A DNA stretch of 64,000 nucleotides from Nymphalis io (GCF_905147045.1 NC_065891.1:14331001-14395000), one strand, 5' to 3'. Shown: positions 1 through 11,128, counted from the first letter of the stretch. Notes: generated by a model not told the origin, from the sequence alone. Translations and numbers: made by a program.

Positions 1-1369
1 AAATTTATTTTCATGAACATTATTATATATTTAGATGAGCTTGTGACCAGATTAATTGATATCCTACATACGAACAACATTATTACTAACTAGCTTAATG
101 CAAATAATGCTAATAATACGAGCTAATTGCTCCGAGGTGTTACACATGCCCGTTCAGGCAGAATACCTGCCTAATGAAGCATTCGATGTTATTACTAGCA
201 CTTCATACAAACACAAAGCAGATGTAATGAATTGATTAATTTCATTGAACTCTTAATCTATTGGCGTCATAATAGATACTAGAATATGTTATGAGGAGCC
301 GCGTTTGCATTATACCAAAACGAAAGATCAATCGACGACTAAATTTTCCAATTCGAGCAGAGGACGTACAACTCTTTAAATATTGCATTCGAAACTGTTG
401 GTTGGTAGCTTTTGGAGTTAAAGTTAATGACAATGTACTTTGTAAATAACGTAATAACTCAAAGTGAGGTAGACAACGCTTTATTTAAATATATTTTCAG
501 CACGAAATTACATAAGCTAATAAAAAAATACAGACAGTATTAATGAAGTAAAATGGTAACGATTCTCAGCATGGAGCCAGTATTACATTCTGCTTCCACG
601 AAATCGTCAGGTAATCGTGAACTCAAAATAACCAGATAATATTGAAGCTCTTGATAAATTTAATCGAAATTAAAATAAGTACGTCTGTAAGAATCTTTTC
701 TATTTATATGTATATGAGCATTTAAGATAGTAATTCCAGATGATAGAATATTGTTATATGATGAGAAATAGTTTTATTGTTATTTAGGCTGACCTGGGTT
801 TTAAACACAAGAATTTGGAATTTGCGGCGTAATATATGCTATACCAACGACGAAGGTTAAGTAGTGGTAGGAGGCACAATTTTATGTTTAAAAACGATAA
901 AAAAGGATGTTATAGTATGATATACTTGAATTTACATTACAGTATTATTATAATCCTTACCATATGTAAGTTGAGTATAGTCTGCTCATAAAAAGCTCTA
1001 ATACCTTTTATATTGGACCATCAGTTGTATAACGTTATTGTAACATAGAACATTGTCTTAACGTCAGCCGAACAGACTAGCCCGACGTACGTTAGGTATA
1101 GGCTTAAGAGAGGCTTACGCTGTTTGTGAGAACACATCAGGAAAAAAAAATATGGAACGCGCTAAGAATGTAATATAAGCCCTATACGGACGTAAATATC
1201 GTTTGAATTAATATTTTTGGATATTTAAATACTTGTATAAAAAATATATTTTAGATTTATTTTCTATTTTTTATTTAATTTAGGGACGTATGTCCTACAC
1301 AGGCACGTCAGTCCCATTATCCCTTCTATATTTTATAACATTACTTAATATTTAATGCTATAAGTTAAA
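1..1369. other. Stretch without recognised gene
   Basis: AT-rich sequence with only short open frames. I see no SINE head, transposon tail or coding-like segment. One weak item is an ATG-led open frame at about 553-612 that runs into CAG/GTAATC, a donor-like site. It is too short to call an exon. Confidence 0.5.
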
Positions 1370-1379
1370 ATTCCCGGAA

Positions 1380-1575
1380 CATCCTTGCAGATCTGATAAA
1401 GGATCTGATAGAATGCTCTGCACTAATCCAACATCGAACAAACATACTTTTAAATTATTTAAGAGTAACTTTCTCTGATTCTGTGTCTCACACATTCCAT
1501 CAGCAAATGATATAGATCTTCGATACTTCCACACCTATCACAATTAGGAGAATCAAGACCAATAGAGTGTTATTC
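1380..1575 (-). pseudogene. LINE C-terminal relic with CCHC-type motif
   Basis: On the minus strand a frame of about 37 codons reads through SPNCDRCGSIEDLYHLLMEC. This matches the C-x2-C-x8-H-x3/4-C zinc-knuckle pattern found after the reverse transcriptase in several non-LTR retrotransposons (I, R1 and related clades). Further left, a second frame reads VGLVQSILSDPLSDLQ, which resembles the 'SIL.DP.S.L' stretch that usually follows in these proteins, so a frameshift or deletion separates them. Only the extreme C terminus is left, with no RT motifs. The clade is inferred; the motif is seen directly. Confidence 0.5.
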
Positions 1576-2027
1576 CGTTTGCCGTTACGGTTGTCGGTCT
1601 CATACATTATCGGCGTTTTATACAAACAATACGGATATTTGTTTGTACATTTATTTTATTTTTTGATAAAAATGTAAACTATAATGTATATGGAAGAAGA
1701 AATTAATGTATTGGCTTTTATATTATCAATCAGAGATGGAATGTCAAATTGAACAAAACCTAAAGCTTAATAAACGTAATAGAAACGTATAAAAGGCACG
1801 TACAACATGTCTGTTATTATATTATGTTATTTTATTGGATTTTATATTCATTTCTTAATACTATACATAAGTATAATATACATGAAAAAGTATACTTGGT
1901 AATTTCAAAACAATTATGCATAAACTCGAACTGAATATCTAATATTTTTCTATCTTTACATAACAGGATATTTTCTTAACTCTTTTTTTCCATGGTAATT
2001 GTTATTGACGTCTTATAAAAAACAATT

Positions 2028-2300
2028 CAAGGGGCGCGGTGCTGACACTCGTCAGACGCGGGCGGTGCCACCGGCAACACGCTGTTTACATTCCACGCCA
2101 TTTAAAATTATCTTGCTTCACATTTTTCAAATCAACAACACAAAATTGTGTGAGCAAAACTTAGTTGTTTTTTAGCAAAAATCGATATTATCTGTTATGT
2201 TAAATACATGTATATTATATACGAGTATATAAGGCCTTTGATTCGTAGGCGCAGAGGCGCACTCGGATTTTGACTCTCTCAATATGTGTAATCTAATTGT
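2028..2300 (+). promoter_or_regulatory. GC-rich island followed by TATA-like element
   Basis: A GC-rich patch (about 2028-2100) stands out from AT-rich surroundings. It is followed by TATATAAGG at 2226-2234 and, about 30 nt further, by a GCACTC sequence at an initiator-like distance. An ATG at 2284 opens a frame of only 12 codons that is hydrophobic but ends at TAG. It could be a core promoter with a short 5' exon, or a chance arrangement. No downstream coding exon is recognised. Confidence 0.22.
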
Positions 2301-2980
2301 CGTTCTGTGTCATTTATTTTAGCACGTCAAGACAAATAAATATGGCTTACGCTTTAAGGATAAGATAACTATGACGAAGCGATATCGAATATTAGTAGTT
2401 ATATGAAGCGAACCAGGTTACCGCCTCTAATGAGCAGTAAAGTATTATTACATGAATTAAAACGGGGAAAATAAAATTGATGAGATTTTAAAGTAATCGA
2501 GTTGGATTTTGCGCTGGTAGTAGATAATTGATTTTCCATACATTATCATGTTTTTGGGTTAGTGTAGTTGGGTAGTTATTGCTCCAGAAAATTCTGCTAT
2601 ACAAAATTTCAATTAATAGTTAAAAGTCATAAGAAAAATGTTCCTTCTAAGCTTTCACAGGGAAGTAAGGCTTCCCTTAACACTAATGTAAAGTGTAATA
2701 ATTTTGGTTGTACAATAAACATTATAATTTATTTATCTTTCAATACAAATGTAATTTAACCGATATAAACGTTATTTGTGTCGCAAACAGCGCTCGGAAT
2801 CGAAGCGCAAATAGCGGCTTCGCAAACAAACAACACGCATCTGTCAGTGATTAACTTGCAGGCTCAGAGCGACCACTTAATTAAATATGGTGATAAAAAT
2901 TTCAGCTCCCGTTAAATAACAGAGTTATATGTTTCTTTACTAACAAGAACTAGTTTAAATTATATTATTATGGTAAATAG

Positions 2981-3025
2981 ATGTCCCACGGCTGGGCAAA
3001 AGCCGTCTCATTTAAAAGAGCGCAA
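2981..3025 (-). mobile_element. SINE-B 3' fragment
   Basis: This short piece matches the minus strand of the SINE-B 3' end (TGTCCCAC-GCTGGGC followed by a degenerate CTC/TTTAAAAGAG). Flanking target duplications are not visible. It is old and diverged. Confidence 0.5.
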
Positions 3026-3077
3026 ACAAATAGAACCTGATGAATTATAAGCACAAAAAGCACTACATCAACATTAA

Positions 3078-3255
3078 TATTATAAGTGCGAAAGTGAGTA
3101 TGTATGTTTCAAGGCTATAAAACTGAACCGATGTTGATGAAATTTGTACGATATTTAATATTAATAATATTATATTAATATTATTATATTTTTTATAACA
3201 AACACAACAATTCCCCCGCTTATCTAACATGTGGGTTAAGCCGCTAGTTTACTAT
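3078..3255 (+). repeat. Degenerate family F repeat
   Basis: The left part contains AAGTGCGAAAGTGAGTATG and GAACCGATGTTGATGAAATT. The right part contains CCCCCGC...GGGTTAAGCCGCTAGTTT. I know this combination as a dispersed lepidopteran repeat (GCGAAAGT..., AACCGAT..GATGAAATTTG, ...GAAGCCGCGGGCAACAGCTAG). An AT-rich stretch of ATT-like repeats (about 3150-3190) interrupts it. The superfamily is not assigned. Confidence 0.45.
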
Positions 3256-3651
3256 AACTATGTAAAATTAAGATTTGGCTGATCGTTAAAACCATTTGGG
3301 TTCTTGTACTAAACACACTACAAAACTTTGATATCAACGCTACAAAACCATAAGGTCATTCAATGGTTCCTAATAATCATCTCGTATGATCGATGTTATA
3401 CAATATTGTTTCAAACTAAATGTATATTTATAAAACATTCGACTGTTAATCCGGCGCATAAAAGCGGACCGAGATATCCGTCATATTTACGAGCTAGTCA
3501 CGTGACATTTATTACGTCATATATTATGTTTTCATTTACTGTTATTGAATGCCTTTATTGCGTTCAAAACTGCACCTATTAATAAGTATTTAATTTTTTT
3601 TGTATAGTCTTATCTATTGTATAATATAAAACAAGAGTTTTTGGTTTTCTA

Positions 3652-3855
3652 GGTGATAGGGTTTTGTGTAAGCTCGTCTGGGTAAGCAGCACCCATCAGA
3701 TATTCTACAGTTAAACAGCAATACTTAGTATTGTTGCGTTCCAGTTTTAAGGGCGAGTTAGCCAGTGTAGCTGGGTCAATGTCTATGGGCGGTGGTGACC
3801 ATTTAGCATCAGGTGATCCATTTGACCAACCGCCTAAATTTATAATATAAAAAAA
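3652..3855 (+). mobile_element. SINE-A copy, internally deleted
   Basis: Runs from the 5' GGTGATAGGGTTTTGTG through CAGATATTCTAC and the GGTGGTGACCA segment to an A-rich tail. The middle part after CCAGTGTA is missing. Many substitutions suggest an old insertion. The 82-codon minus-strand frame here is an artefact of the repeat. Confidence 0.8.
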
Positions 3856-4268
3856 TGCAGTGATATTTATAATTATACTAAACTTGGTTAATTCCAATTA
3901 ATTTTTGTGTTGCGGATTACTACGAAAGTTTTTTGTAAAGTATATGTATAATATGTATTATATATTATTATTAATATATTATTTAAATTTATTTATAAAA
4001 AGTATTTTCTCATCGATTAGCATAGTATCCATATATTTGTTAATCAGAACTAAGTAATGCTGCACCATATCAACTATCCTACCTTTAACCCGATCGACGT
4101 GAATATTGATATAGAAGTATATTCCCCAAAAGCAACGTCCATCAGTGTTGCTGGTAATATTTTTTTTGCATTCATTTGGAAGATCGTAAATGAAAATTAA
4201 GATATAAACTTATACGTATTTCTAAAATTCAACAGCAACATAACGAGGCTGGCTCGGTTCGTTTCTCG

Positions 4269-4454
4269 TCATTTCTCACTGAACGAACATTGTAATAGTG
4301 TATTATTAAACATTATAACACCCCGCCTTATTGCCTCCACTGGTGACAGCGGCTGGTTCAGTTCGCTCAGAGAATTAGTTTTACGATTCAACGGGGAAAA
4401 TATGCTATTTTGCCGCCATTCTAACCGGTCGAGTTTTTTAGATGAAACCCTCAA
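4269..4454 (-). other. Unrecognised coding-like open frame
   Basis: A minus-strand frame of about 60 codons without ATG start, GC-richer than its flanks, with protein-like composition. Its middle reads SELNQPLSPVEAIRRGVIMF. It ends at a TGA and has no SINE similarity. It could be a terminal exon, a degraded transposon ORF or chance. I do not recognise the family. Confidence 0.2.
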
Positions 4455-4595
4455 TTCAAATATTTTTTACGTAAATATATTTAGTGCATAGTAGACTCAT
4501 GTTCGATTGGACATTGAAAGTTATAATAAATATTTTGATTATCGAGTATAATATCAATTATTTAATACATATTTTATACCATATTATGTTAGTAA

Positions 4596-4900
4596 GCCGA
4601 GATGGCCTAGTGGTAAAAACGCGTGAATCTTAACCGATAATCGTGAATTGAATTGATATTTTTGATTATAATTCATCTCTTATTGATTGATATATTGTAA
4701 TTATAATTCATCTCGTGCTATACGGTGAAGGAAAACATTGTGAGGAAACCTGCATGTGTCTAATTTCACTGAAACTTGTCACTGCCACCTGTGTATTCCA
4801 TCAACCCGCATTGGAGCAGCGTGGGGGAAGAACCTTCTCCTCAAAAAGGGAAAGGAGGCCTTAGCCCAGCAGTGGGACATTCACAGGCTGTTACTGTTAC
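4596..4900 (+). mobile_element. SINE-B copy with damaged B box
   Basis: Starts with GCCGAGATGGCCTAGTGG, the tRNA-like head and pol III A box, and ends AGCCCAGCAGTGGGACATTC then ...CTGTTACTGTTAC. The B box (GGTTCAAACCC in other copies) is replaced by an AT-rich sequence, so internal pol III transcription is unlikely. The two overlapping plus-strand frames near 4756-4994 are translations of the SINE body. Confidence 0.85.
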
Positions 4901-5735
4901 TTATGATAGTAGTGATCCATTTACCATGTTTTCTTTGCGAATTAGTTGCGTTGACGTCGTTCGGGTGAGGCATCAAAGGCGCTCTGACTATTAAGTAATA
5001 GGTTCTATTAATTGACTTGACGAAATTCTCAATACGATGCATCTATACATTTTCAAATTGATGCAGATTAGAGATCAGAATTACAAGTGGTCCCTCCTTG
5101 CCTTAGTGGCAAGCCTTTTCGGCCGCAGTCATGAAGTGTCGGTTTTACATTAGCCACGCTAGTAAAATTTTAATGAGGAGTTACGAAAATAGTATTATGA
5201 CACTCCTTTAAAATTTTGAATTTACGTTCAAATAACTAAATATTTCACTGTTCTTTGTTACACTTGACTGTTCGAGAACGTCACGTATGTGAGTCAAAAT
5301 GTAATCTCAAAGTACCTACTTCCGTCGTTGGCTAATATATTATAAGAAAACAAATGTAGATGTTCCCTTATACTGCAATAATCGTAAACCATTTACTCTA
5401 TCTGCTATCACGACACTCGTTGCTCTTAAATTTTGTTCACAACGCGTGTCTACTAAGCGAAATATTATCAACCATCTCGGTCTTATGTGAGTTATGACTT
5501 ACTCGGTACTTATGAAATTTTTAAGAAGAAAAAATGCGGTTCAATTGCATTACTATTACTAAAAGTATAAAATGTAAAATAATAGCATATACTAAATACC
5601 ATAAAAATAAACAAATAACTCTTATACACCTGTTTCAGTTATGAGTTAGATATCTTTAGGGGTTTTTAATATCATAATCAAATATTCGAAGCGAATACCG
5701 TTTATACAGGTAATTTAAAATTAGTTTATAATTAT
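4901..5735. other. Stretch without recognised gene
   Basis: AT-rich. A few GC-richer words such as CCTTTTCGGCCGCAGTCATG (about 5113-5132) stand out, but no SINE, LINE or coding signal is recognised. Confidence 0.45.
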
Positions 5736-6131
5736 TGACTGCCTCTTTGGTCTATAATTTTTTTTTATCTCAATTGGCCCAACGTTTGACCTTGACTTGC
5801 CTGATGTAAAGCATCGACACGGTCTAGGTTGTAGCACCCTTGCCTGGATGAAATCTGTTTAATCTGGATTTGAAGACACCAAGGTTGTACCTAGCAATAA
5901 AAACAGACTCAGTCAAAGTATTCCACAGTTTTGCAGTGCGAATAATAAATGTGGCCAAAGCGCTTCTTACATAGGCGGGGACTGATATTCCAAGGTCCTG
6001 AGTTCAAATCCGAGGTCGAGCTGTTAAAACGTTATATATATATATATATAACGTATGTGCTCTATAATACCTTTAAAATACCGGCCGGGGCCGAAATCGG
6101 TCGGGAAGACCGAATCGGTCATTATTATTGT
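5736..6131 (+). mobile_element. SINE-C copy split by a LINE
   Basis: The SINE-C 5' head (TGACTGCCTCTTTGGTCTA) is at 5736-5757. The rest of the head (AGGTCCTGAGTTCAAATCC, B-box-like) resumes at about 5966-6010. The 3' end (CCGAAATCGGTCGGGAAGAC then ATTATTATT) reaches 6131. Between the two parts lies a minus-strand LINE relic. The SINE also lost most of its centre, and a short (TA)n lies at about 6033-6050. Confidence 0.6.
5759..5960 (-). pseudogene. CR1/Jockey-type LINE C-terminal relic
   Basis: On the minus strand an uninterrupted frame ends at a TAG (5824-5826) and reads RTAKLWNTLTESVF and then YNLGVFKSRLNRF. This is the conserved 'LWNSLPxxVF....YNxxxFKxxxNRF' end of CR1/Jockey-type reverse transcriptases. 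The LINE at 15.6 kb ends with the related WNSLPAHVF and YNPGSFKRGV. After the stop come a CATCAGG-containing 3' UTR and a poly(A) (plus-strand T run, 5758-5767). The copy keeps only about 200 bp, as expected for 5'-truncated LINE insertions. Confidence 0.65.
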
Positions 6132-6497
6132 ATATAGATTAAGATTGTTAGAATCTTGGAAACGTTTCAATTAATTACTTACTTAAATAAATGTTATGAT
6201 ATAATATATATAATTATAACATAAACACAGATATATTTACTTGATACGAAAATAAAGGTGAAATATAAGTAGCTTTGTACGTACCGCCTCATCAGTGAGG
6301 TATTCCAGCGCTAAATAGCCTTACTTTGTATTGGCGTATTTGGAATTAAACGTTTGTCTTACATAGCCGATTTATAAACAAGCCTCGGTTAAGAGTAGAC
6401 CAGGAGTTTGCTGTAAGGAGATCATAGCCAATCATTGTTAACAAAAATCTGGACGTCCATTCATTTATTAGTAGGGCACTCAATACATATACAACCA
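6132..6497. other. Stretch without recognised gene
   Basis: AT-rich DNA with no repeat family or coding-like frame that I can recognise. Confidence 0.45.
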
Positions 6498-6739
6498 CCG
6501 AATAGCAATACTTATTTTTGTGCTATGGTTTGAAGGTTGAGTGAGCCAAAGTAACTACAGGCACAAGGGACATAACGTCTTAGTTTCCAAGGTTGATGTT
6601 GCATTGATATTGTCCCTTAAATTGTCTGTATCGTGTCCCTAGTTATTTTTATTTCTTACAGTGCCACTTTCTATACGTGGTGATGACTACTTACTATCAG
6701 GAGGCTCATTTTTTATGCCTATTTTAAATTTTTAAAAAA
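6498..6739 (+). mobile_element. SINE-A copy, old, 5'-truncated
   Basis: The order of SINE-A landmarks is intact: ACCGAATAGCAATACTT, GGTTTGAAGGTTGAGTGAGCC, ACAGGCACAAGGGACATAA, then TTCTTACAGTGCC, TACTATCAGGAGG and an A-rich end. Divergence is high, so this is an old insertion. Confidence 0.7.
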
Positions 6740-7188
6740 CATAACTAATATAACATTAATAAATTGCTTACTATTTTGCTATTTATAGAATAAAAGCAAT
6801 AGACTCTTGCTGGTATACTTAGAAGGGATCTCATTACTTGGATAAAACGATGTAATAAAGGTTCGCAAATGATACGGTCTTTGTGATAACAATCATTTTA
6901 ATTTGAATAAAACGATGTTTCAACGTTTATGGCGGTTCCTACGTAACCCTCAACAAAAAGTTCAATTAACTTTTTATCACCGCATCTCTACAAATGATTT
7001 ATTATTATTATTATTAACTAGTTGCCCGGACATTTTATGTTAACACAATTAGGTTTATCAGTTTTAAAACATCAACTACTTCAATTTTATTGAAGCTATT
7101 TATCTAATGGCTAACTAGACTTATAAATTAATTTCACATTTAAGTTAACACTGAGGTTCTGATTTCAAATATCGACGAACATAAAAAG

Positions 7189-7276
7189 CCACTCATCAGA
7201 TATCATACCACCAAACGGCAATACTAAGTCATCTTGATTTCCGAAATGAAGGGAGAGTGAGCCAGTATATTTGTCT
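7189..7276 (+). mobile_element. SINE-A fragment
   Basis: Central SINE-A portion only: CCACTCATCAGATAT, CAAACGGCAATACT, AGTGAGCCAGT. Both ends are missing. Confidence 0.6.
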
Positions 7277-7285
7277 GCGTTATTT

Positions 7286-7920
7286 TCAAATGTCAACTGG
7301 TCTCATATTAAAATTCATAGCATGTTAAATATTTGATTACGATAATATAACTATATTATATATGAGGCCTTATACAACAACACCGTAGCATGTTATCTAG
7401 ATCCATACTTAATGTTTTAATATTACAGTTTGTAATTCTATATATATTTGAATATAATTTTCCAAAAGTTGTTAAACAAGCAATTTAAATTCGGTTTGTA
7501 CTAACTACTTACGATAACGTAGTTTATTCAACAAACACAGATATTTTATACATAATTGTACGAAATATTACCAATATTATAATTGGAATAAAGTTTTAAT
7601 TTGATTCGTGTATTCAGATTTCACAAATTTAACTCAATTGGTAATTAAGCTATAGTATAGTGTTTTGGGTAAACTTGGAATAGTTTAAAAAAAATTATAA
7701 TGATATCTTCTTGTTTAATATGTTACATCACTTTTAAAAAATATTATTGTTTACATACTTTTTGATAATAAATATAAAATTGTCTAACAAAATGTTTATT
7801 GTAAGTAATATTTCGTCTAGGATAACATTATAAGGATAGAGATTGAGAAGATGACACTTAAACTAATCAATAAATTTTAATGAAACCTTCTTTATCCAGA
7901 AGTAACATAGGATTTTTTTT
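7286..7920. other. Stretch without recognised gene
   Basis: Strongly AT-rich sequence between two SINE-A pieces. No open frame, SINE head or structured repeat seen. Confidence 0.45.
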
Positions 7921-8174
7921 ATAGAATAGGAAGGTGGACGAGCATATGGGCCACCTGATGGTAAGTGGCCACCAAACGCCCTTAGACATTGGCATTGTAA
8001 GAAATGTCAACCATTGGGAACTAAGATTTTATGTCCCTTGTGCCTGTAATTACACTGGCTCACTCACCCTTCAAACCGGAACACAACAATATCAAGTATT
8101 GCTGTTTTGCGGTATAATATCTGATGAGTGGGTGGTACCTACCCAGACAAGCTTGCACAAAGCCCTACCACCAG
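7921..8174 (-). mobile_element. SINE-A copy, near full length
   Basis: Minus-oriented copy. It starts at the tail side (plus strand TTTTTTATAGAATAGG) and runs through the 18-nt conserved 3' motif (CCACCTGATGGTAAGTGG on the plus strand) to the 5' end GCCCTACCACCA. A short internal deletion removes the GCTTACATC...GCGCCACC part. The 103-codon frame here is read across this repeat and has no gene value. Confidence 0.9.
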
Positions 8175-8574
8175 TACTTACTTACCATCTTGTGACACAT
8201 AAGCTCATCCATCATCCGTATTCCATAAAAAAAATACTATTATAAATAGGTAAGTTTTGTTTACGTTATTTTATGTTGTCATACCAGCGAATTACGTTTA
8301 CGATAGCCGGAGGATTTGAGAAAAACCAAAGTTTCTATTAATACTTTAATTAATTACTAAATATTATATTTAACTTAATCCTAAGAATGTAATGAAAAGT
8401 ATTGTAATACTGCTCAATGCTAGATGCAGATATTGAATCATACCTAATATATATAACTTAATCCTAAGAAACAATACTGATCGTTACGGGATCACATATT
8501 GAATATATAATACATATAATTATTCCATCCTAATATATAGTGCTGAAAATGCTGAACTATTAGATTAATTTAGG

Positions 8575-8830
8575 TGGTACGTGCAGAGCTGACTCGCGGC
8601 GGTGACTTCCCGGCTAGGTGTTTTTAGGCGCTGTACGTGACCAATTTGAAAATTGTTAAAGTATTGATCTCTTAACTGGGTCGCGGCGTCGACTTCGCGG
8701 CTATTTGCTGCGTCAGCGATCCCCCTTGAGGTGCTGTATGTAACAAGCGTATTCGGGAAGAAAAGCGTCGGTTCAACCGCTTTCGAAGCGAACGCTGCGA
8801 AAACTGCAACAGATACACAAAATCTTTGTT
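8575..8830. repeat. GC-rich island with two diverged direct repeats
   Basis: Two related units of about 55-75 bp lie roughly 90 bp apart. CTCGCGGCGGTGACTTCCCG (from 8592) recurs as GTCGCGGCGTCGACTTCGCG (from 8680). GGCGCTGTACGTGACCA recurs as AGGTGCTGTATGTAACAA. The surrounding DNA is AT-rich, so the island stands out. It is not a recognised transposon. It could be an old tandem duplication, part of an unknown mobile element or a regulatory region. Confidence 0.45.
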
Positions 8831-9049
8831 TGAGAGGTTTTTAGTTTAGTTTCATTTCAACAAAGTAAGAATCCTTATCAAAATAAAATTTGTATTTCGA
8901 ACTCGTTCTTTAAGTTTAACGAGATATTGTAACAAACTATTAAAAAGATATTCGGAGCGTGTTGTAAAATACGGAAAGACGGTTGGTAAATGTTTATATA
9001 GCATTGTTTAAAAAGTATCACAAGATAAATAAATAATAAATAAATAAAC

Positions 9050-9336
9050 ATCCTGGGACATTATTTACAAACTAATAATAATAATATCCTGAGACATTAT
9101 TCACACACAGCCATCTGATTCCAACCTAAGCAGAGCTTGTACTATGGAAATCAGGCAACTGATATACTACATATGGTACTTTTCTTTTGTAAATACAAAC
9201 TTATATAGATAATTACACCCAGACTCAGGACAAACAGACATTTACATGCACACAAATTTCTGTTTTGGGTGGGAATCGAACCCACAACCTTCGGCGTGAA
9301 AGGCAAGTATCTACCAACCACACCAACTGGCCCGTC
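9050..9336 (-). mobile_element. SINE-D copy with duplicated 3' end
   Basis: The minus-oriented tRNA-like head contains GGGAATCGAACCCACAACC (B box on the minus strand) and the anticodon arm GGCGTGAAAGGCAAG, which resembles a Glu(UUC) loop. The body passes through CAGACTCAGGACAAACAGAC to the 3' end TCC-TGAGACATTATTCACACAC. The terminal TCCTG(G/A)GACATTATT segment occurs twice (9051-9066 and 9087-9102), separated by an AT tail. This means a duplicated tail, or two copies fused there. Confidence 0.85.
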
Positions 9337-9604
9337 AAAGACTTTAAGTAGAGAGTGAAAAAAAGATAATTAAACATGTACTTGTTAATTAGTAAAATGA
9401 GTTTGTACTCTGTTTTCAACAACTAATTTCGGTCAAATCTTCAATCCGCAGATAACTTGCACCAGATAATTTTGTGTCACAATGTTTTAAAAGTACTCAC
9501 GCGAGCCAGCTCGAATAAATTATAATATGTCGATTGGGTTAATGACAATTTAATATAAATGACGTACATAAGATACATGGAATCACAAATATAAATACAT
9601 ACCT

Positions 9605-9700
9605 ATATCATGCATACAAATATCGGTCCTGGGTGGGAATCGAACCCACAACCTTCGGCATGAAAGGCAAGTATCTACCAACCATGCCAATCAGCCCGTC
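9605..9700 (-). mobile_element. SINE-D head, 3'-truncated
   Basis: This fragment contains the tRNA-like head (GGTGGGAATCGAACCCACAA, GGCATGAAAGGCAAGTATC, ACCAACCATGCCAATCAGCC) and only about 25 nt of body. The 3' part and the AT tail are absent. It is not simply an overlap of the copy 270 bp to the left, since bases differ. It is not a functional tRNA gene, because the acceptor stem does not pair. Confidence 0.75.
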
Positions 9701-9710
9701 GATAAAATCT

Positions 9711-10500
9711 TTATTTTCTCTTGCGAAGTCCGCTCGGGTAACTAGTATATTACATGAACTATTTTGGTGTGATGAAATAGAAAGTGTGAACAATTCAATC
9801 ATCGTCGCTAAAAGAATCCATTATTGCGCCAAAAGAAATAACACGTCATCTTAACGACAACAAAAGGAAGAAATAGTGTAGAGATGGAATTAGACCACGA
9901 GTGGTGAGTGGATTATTGCCGTGATAAATGCGTGAAGTGGTAATTTTGGGTCACGTCTATAAATAAATCCAGTTTGTTTCTTTGTAAAGCGTGTCACGCC
10001 TTACAAAAATTAGTTATATGTTTTGTTTTAAAATTTCTTTAAAATTATTTAACTTTAATTGACTTCAACGTTGAAATTGTTTCATTCACAGGAGTTTATT
10101 ATTAATATACAACGTCCAAACCGACACTGAATACAAAATAGGCCATTATGTTATAATAAATCCTGGATAGAAATCCAACGAATACGAACTTCACACATTT
10201 TTTTTCTTCTATAATATAATTTTCTATTGAGAATACGCTATATTAATCAAATTTTTATTTTTATTGGCAACACTATTTAATTATTATTATAGCACACAAC
10301 AAAACAAAACTAAAACTGAGATTTGAAAATAGCTACACACACACACACACACTGCTAGATGGTCAAAAGATGAAAGTCCATTAGACAATGGTATTTGAAT
10401 CGTGAACAAAACGTTATTAACTACGCTTAGAGCCTGTATGAACTTTAAACGAATCCTCCAAACTGCTTTGAGTTGTTTGAATATGCGTTAAATTATCCTA
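9711..10500. other. Stretch without gene; (CA) microsatellite
   Basis: Mostly AT-rich DNA. An (AC)n microsatellite of about 9 units lies at 10335-10352. The short open frame at 9633-9854 begins inside the SINE-D head and is not a gene. Confidence 0.5.
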
Positions 10501-10504
10501 CAAC

Positions 10505-10625
10505 TTTACTAATTTCAGCGCGAAACTGCAGCGCCGCGAGCGCTGTGATAGCGCTGCAGAGGATGCAGAGCTTGTTAGTTTTGCTTGTTAAGTCACATCA
10601 GTGCGTTGTACCGTACTTATAAAGT
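10505..10625. repeat. GC-rich island with inverted CTGCAGCGC repeat
   Basis: CTGCAGCGC (10526-10534) pairs exactly with GCGCTGCAG (10551-10559). The intervening CGCGAGCGCTGTGATA contains another GCGCT. A TCAGTGCG initiator-like word follows at about 10599. A similar CTGCAGCGCTGTAGCGCT cluster occurs near 20731. It could be promoter-like DNA or a small dispersed repeat. Confidence 0.35.
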
Positions 10626-11128
10626 ACAATTTAATATAATAAACAATATTTAAACTTTTTTACAAATTCTATATATTAATTTTTGAAACACATATATGTT
10701 TATTCATATATAAATATATGCGATAAACACATGGTGACACCGTGAAACTATACACCTCTGACTATTTTAAATATTATGTGAATGCGCGTCGCTAATTGAT
10801 TTATCTTTTTTATATATGTGTTTGAATAATATATTTAATCATGGCTACAACTTAAAGTAGATATATTTTTATGGGGTTATCAGTTCGTTACATTTTTTAG
10901 TGATGAAGAATGAATAGAATTGATATAAATATACAAGTCAGTGCTCTAAGCCTCATTACGAAGACATGCGTATCATTTTGTCTTTACTAGGTAATAATTA
11001 ATGTAACACGGCTGAAATGAAGAACAAAAACGGTGACTTTACTCTCGTTGTGGATGTTGCATTACATTAATATTTTAAGTCAGTCGCCAGCTTTATACAT
11101 CTTCGGTATTCTGATAAGGATCTTGGCA
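10626..11128. other. Stretch without recognised gene
   Basis: AT-rich. No repeat family, RNA gene or coding-like frame recognised. Confidence 0.45.
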
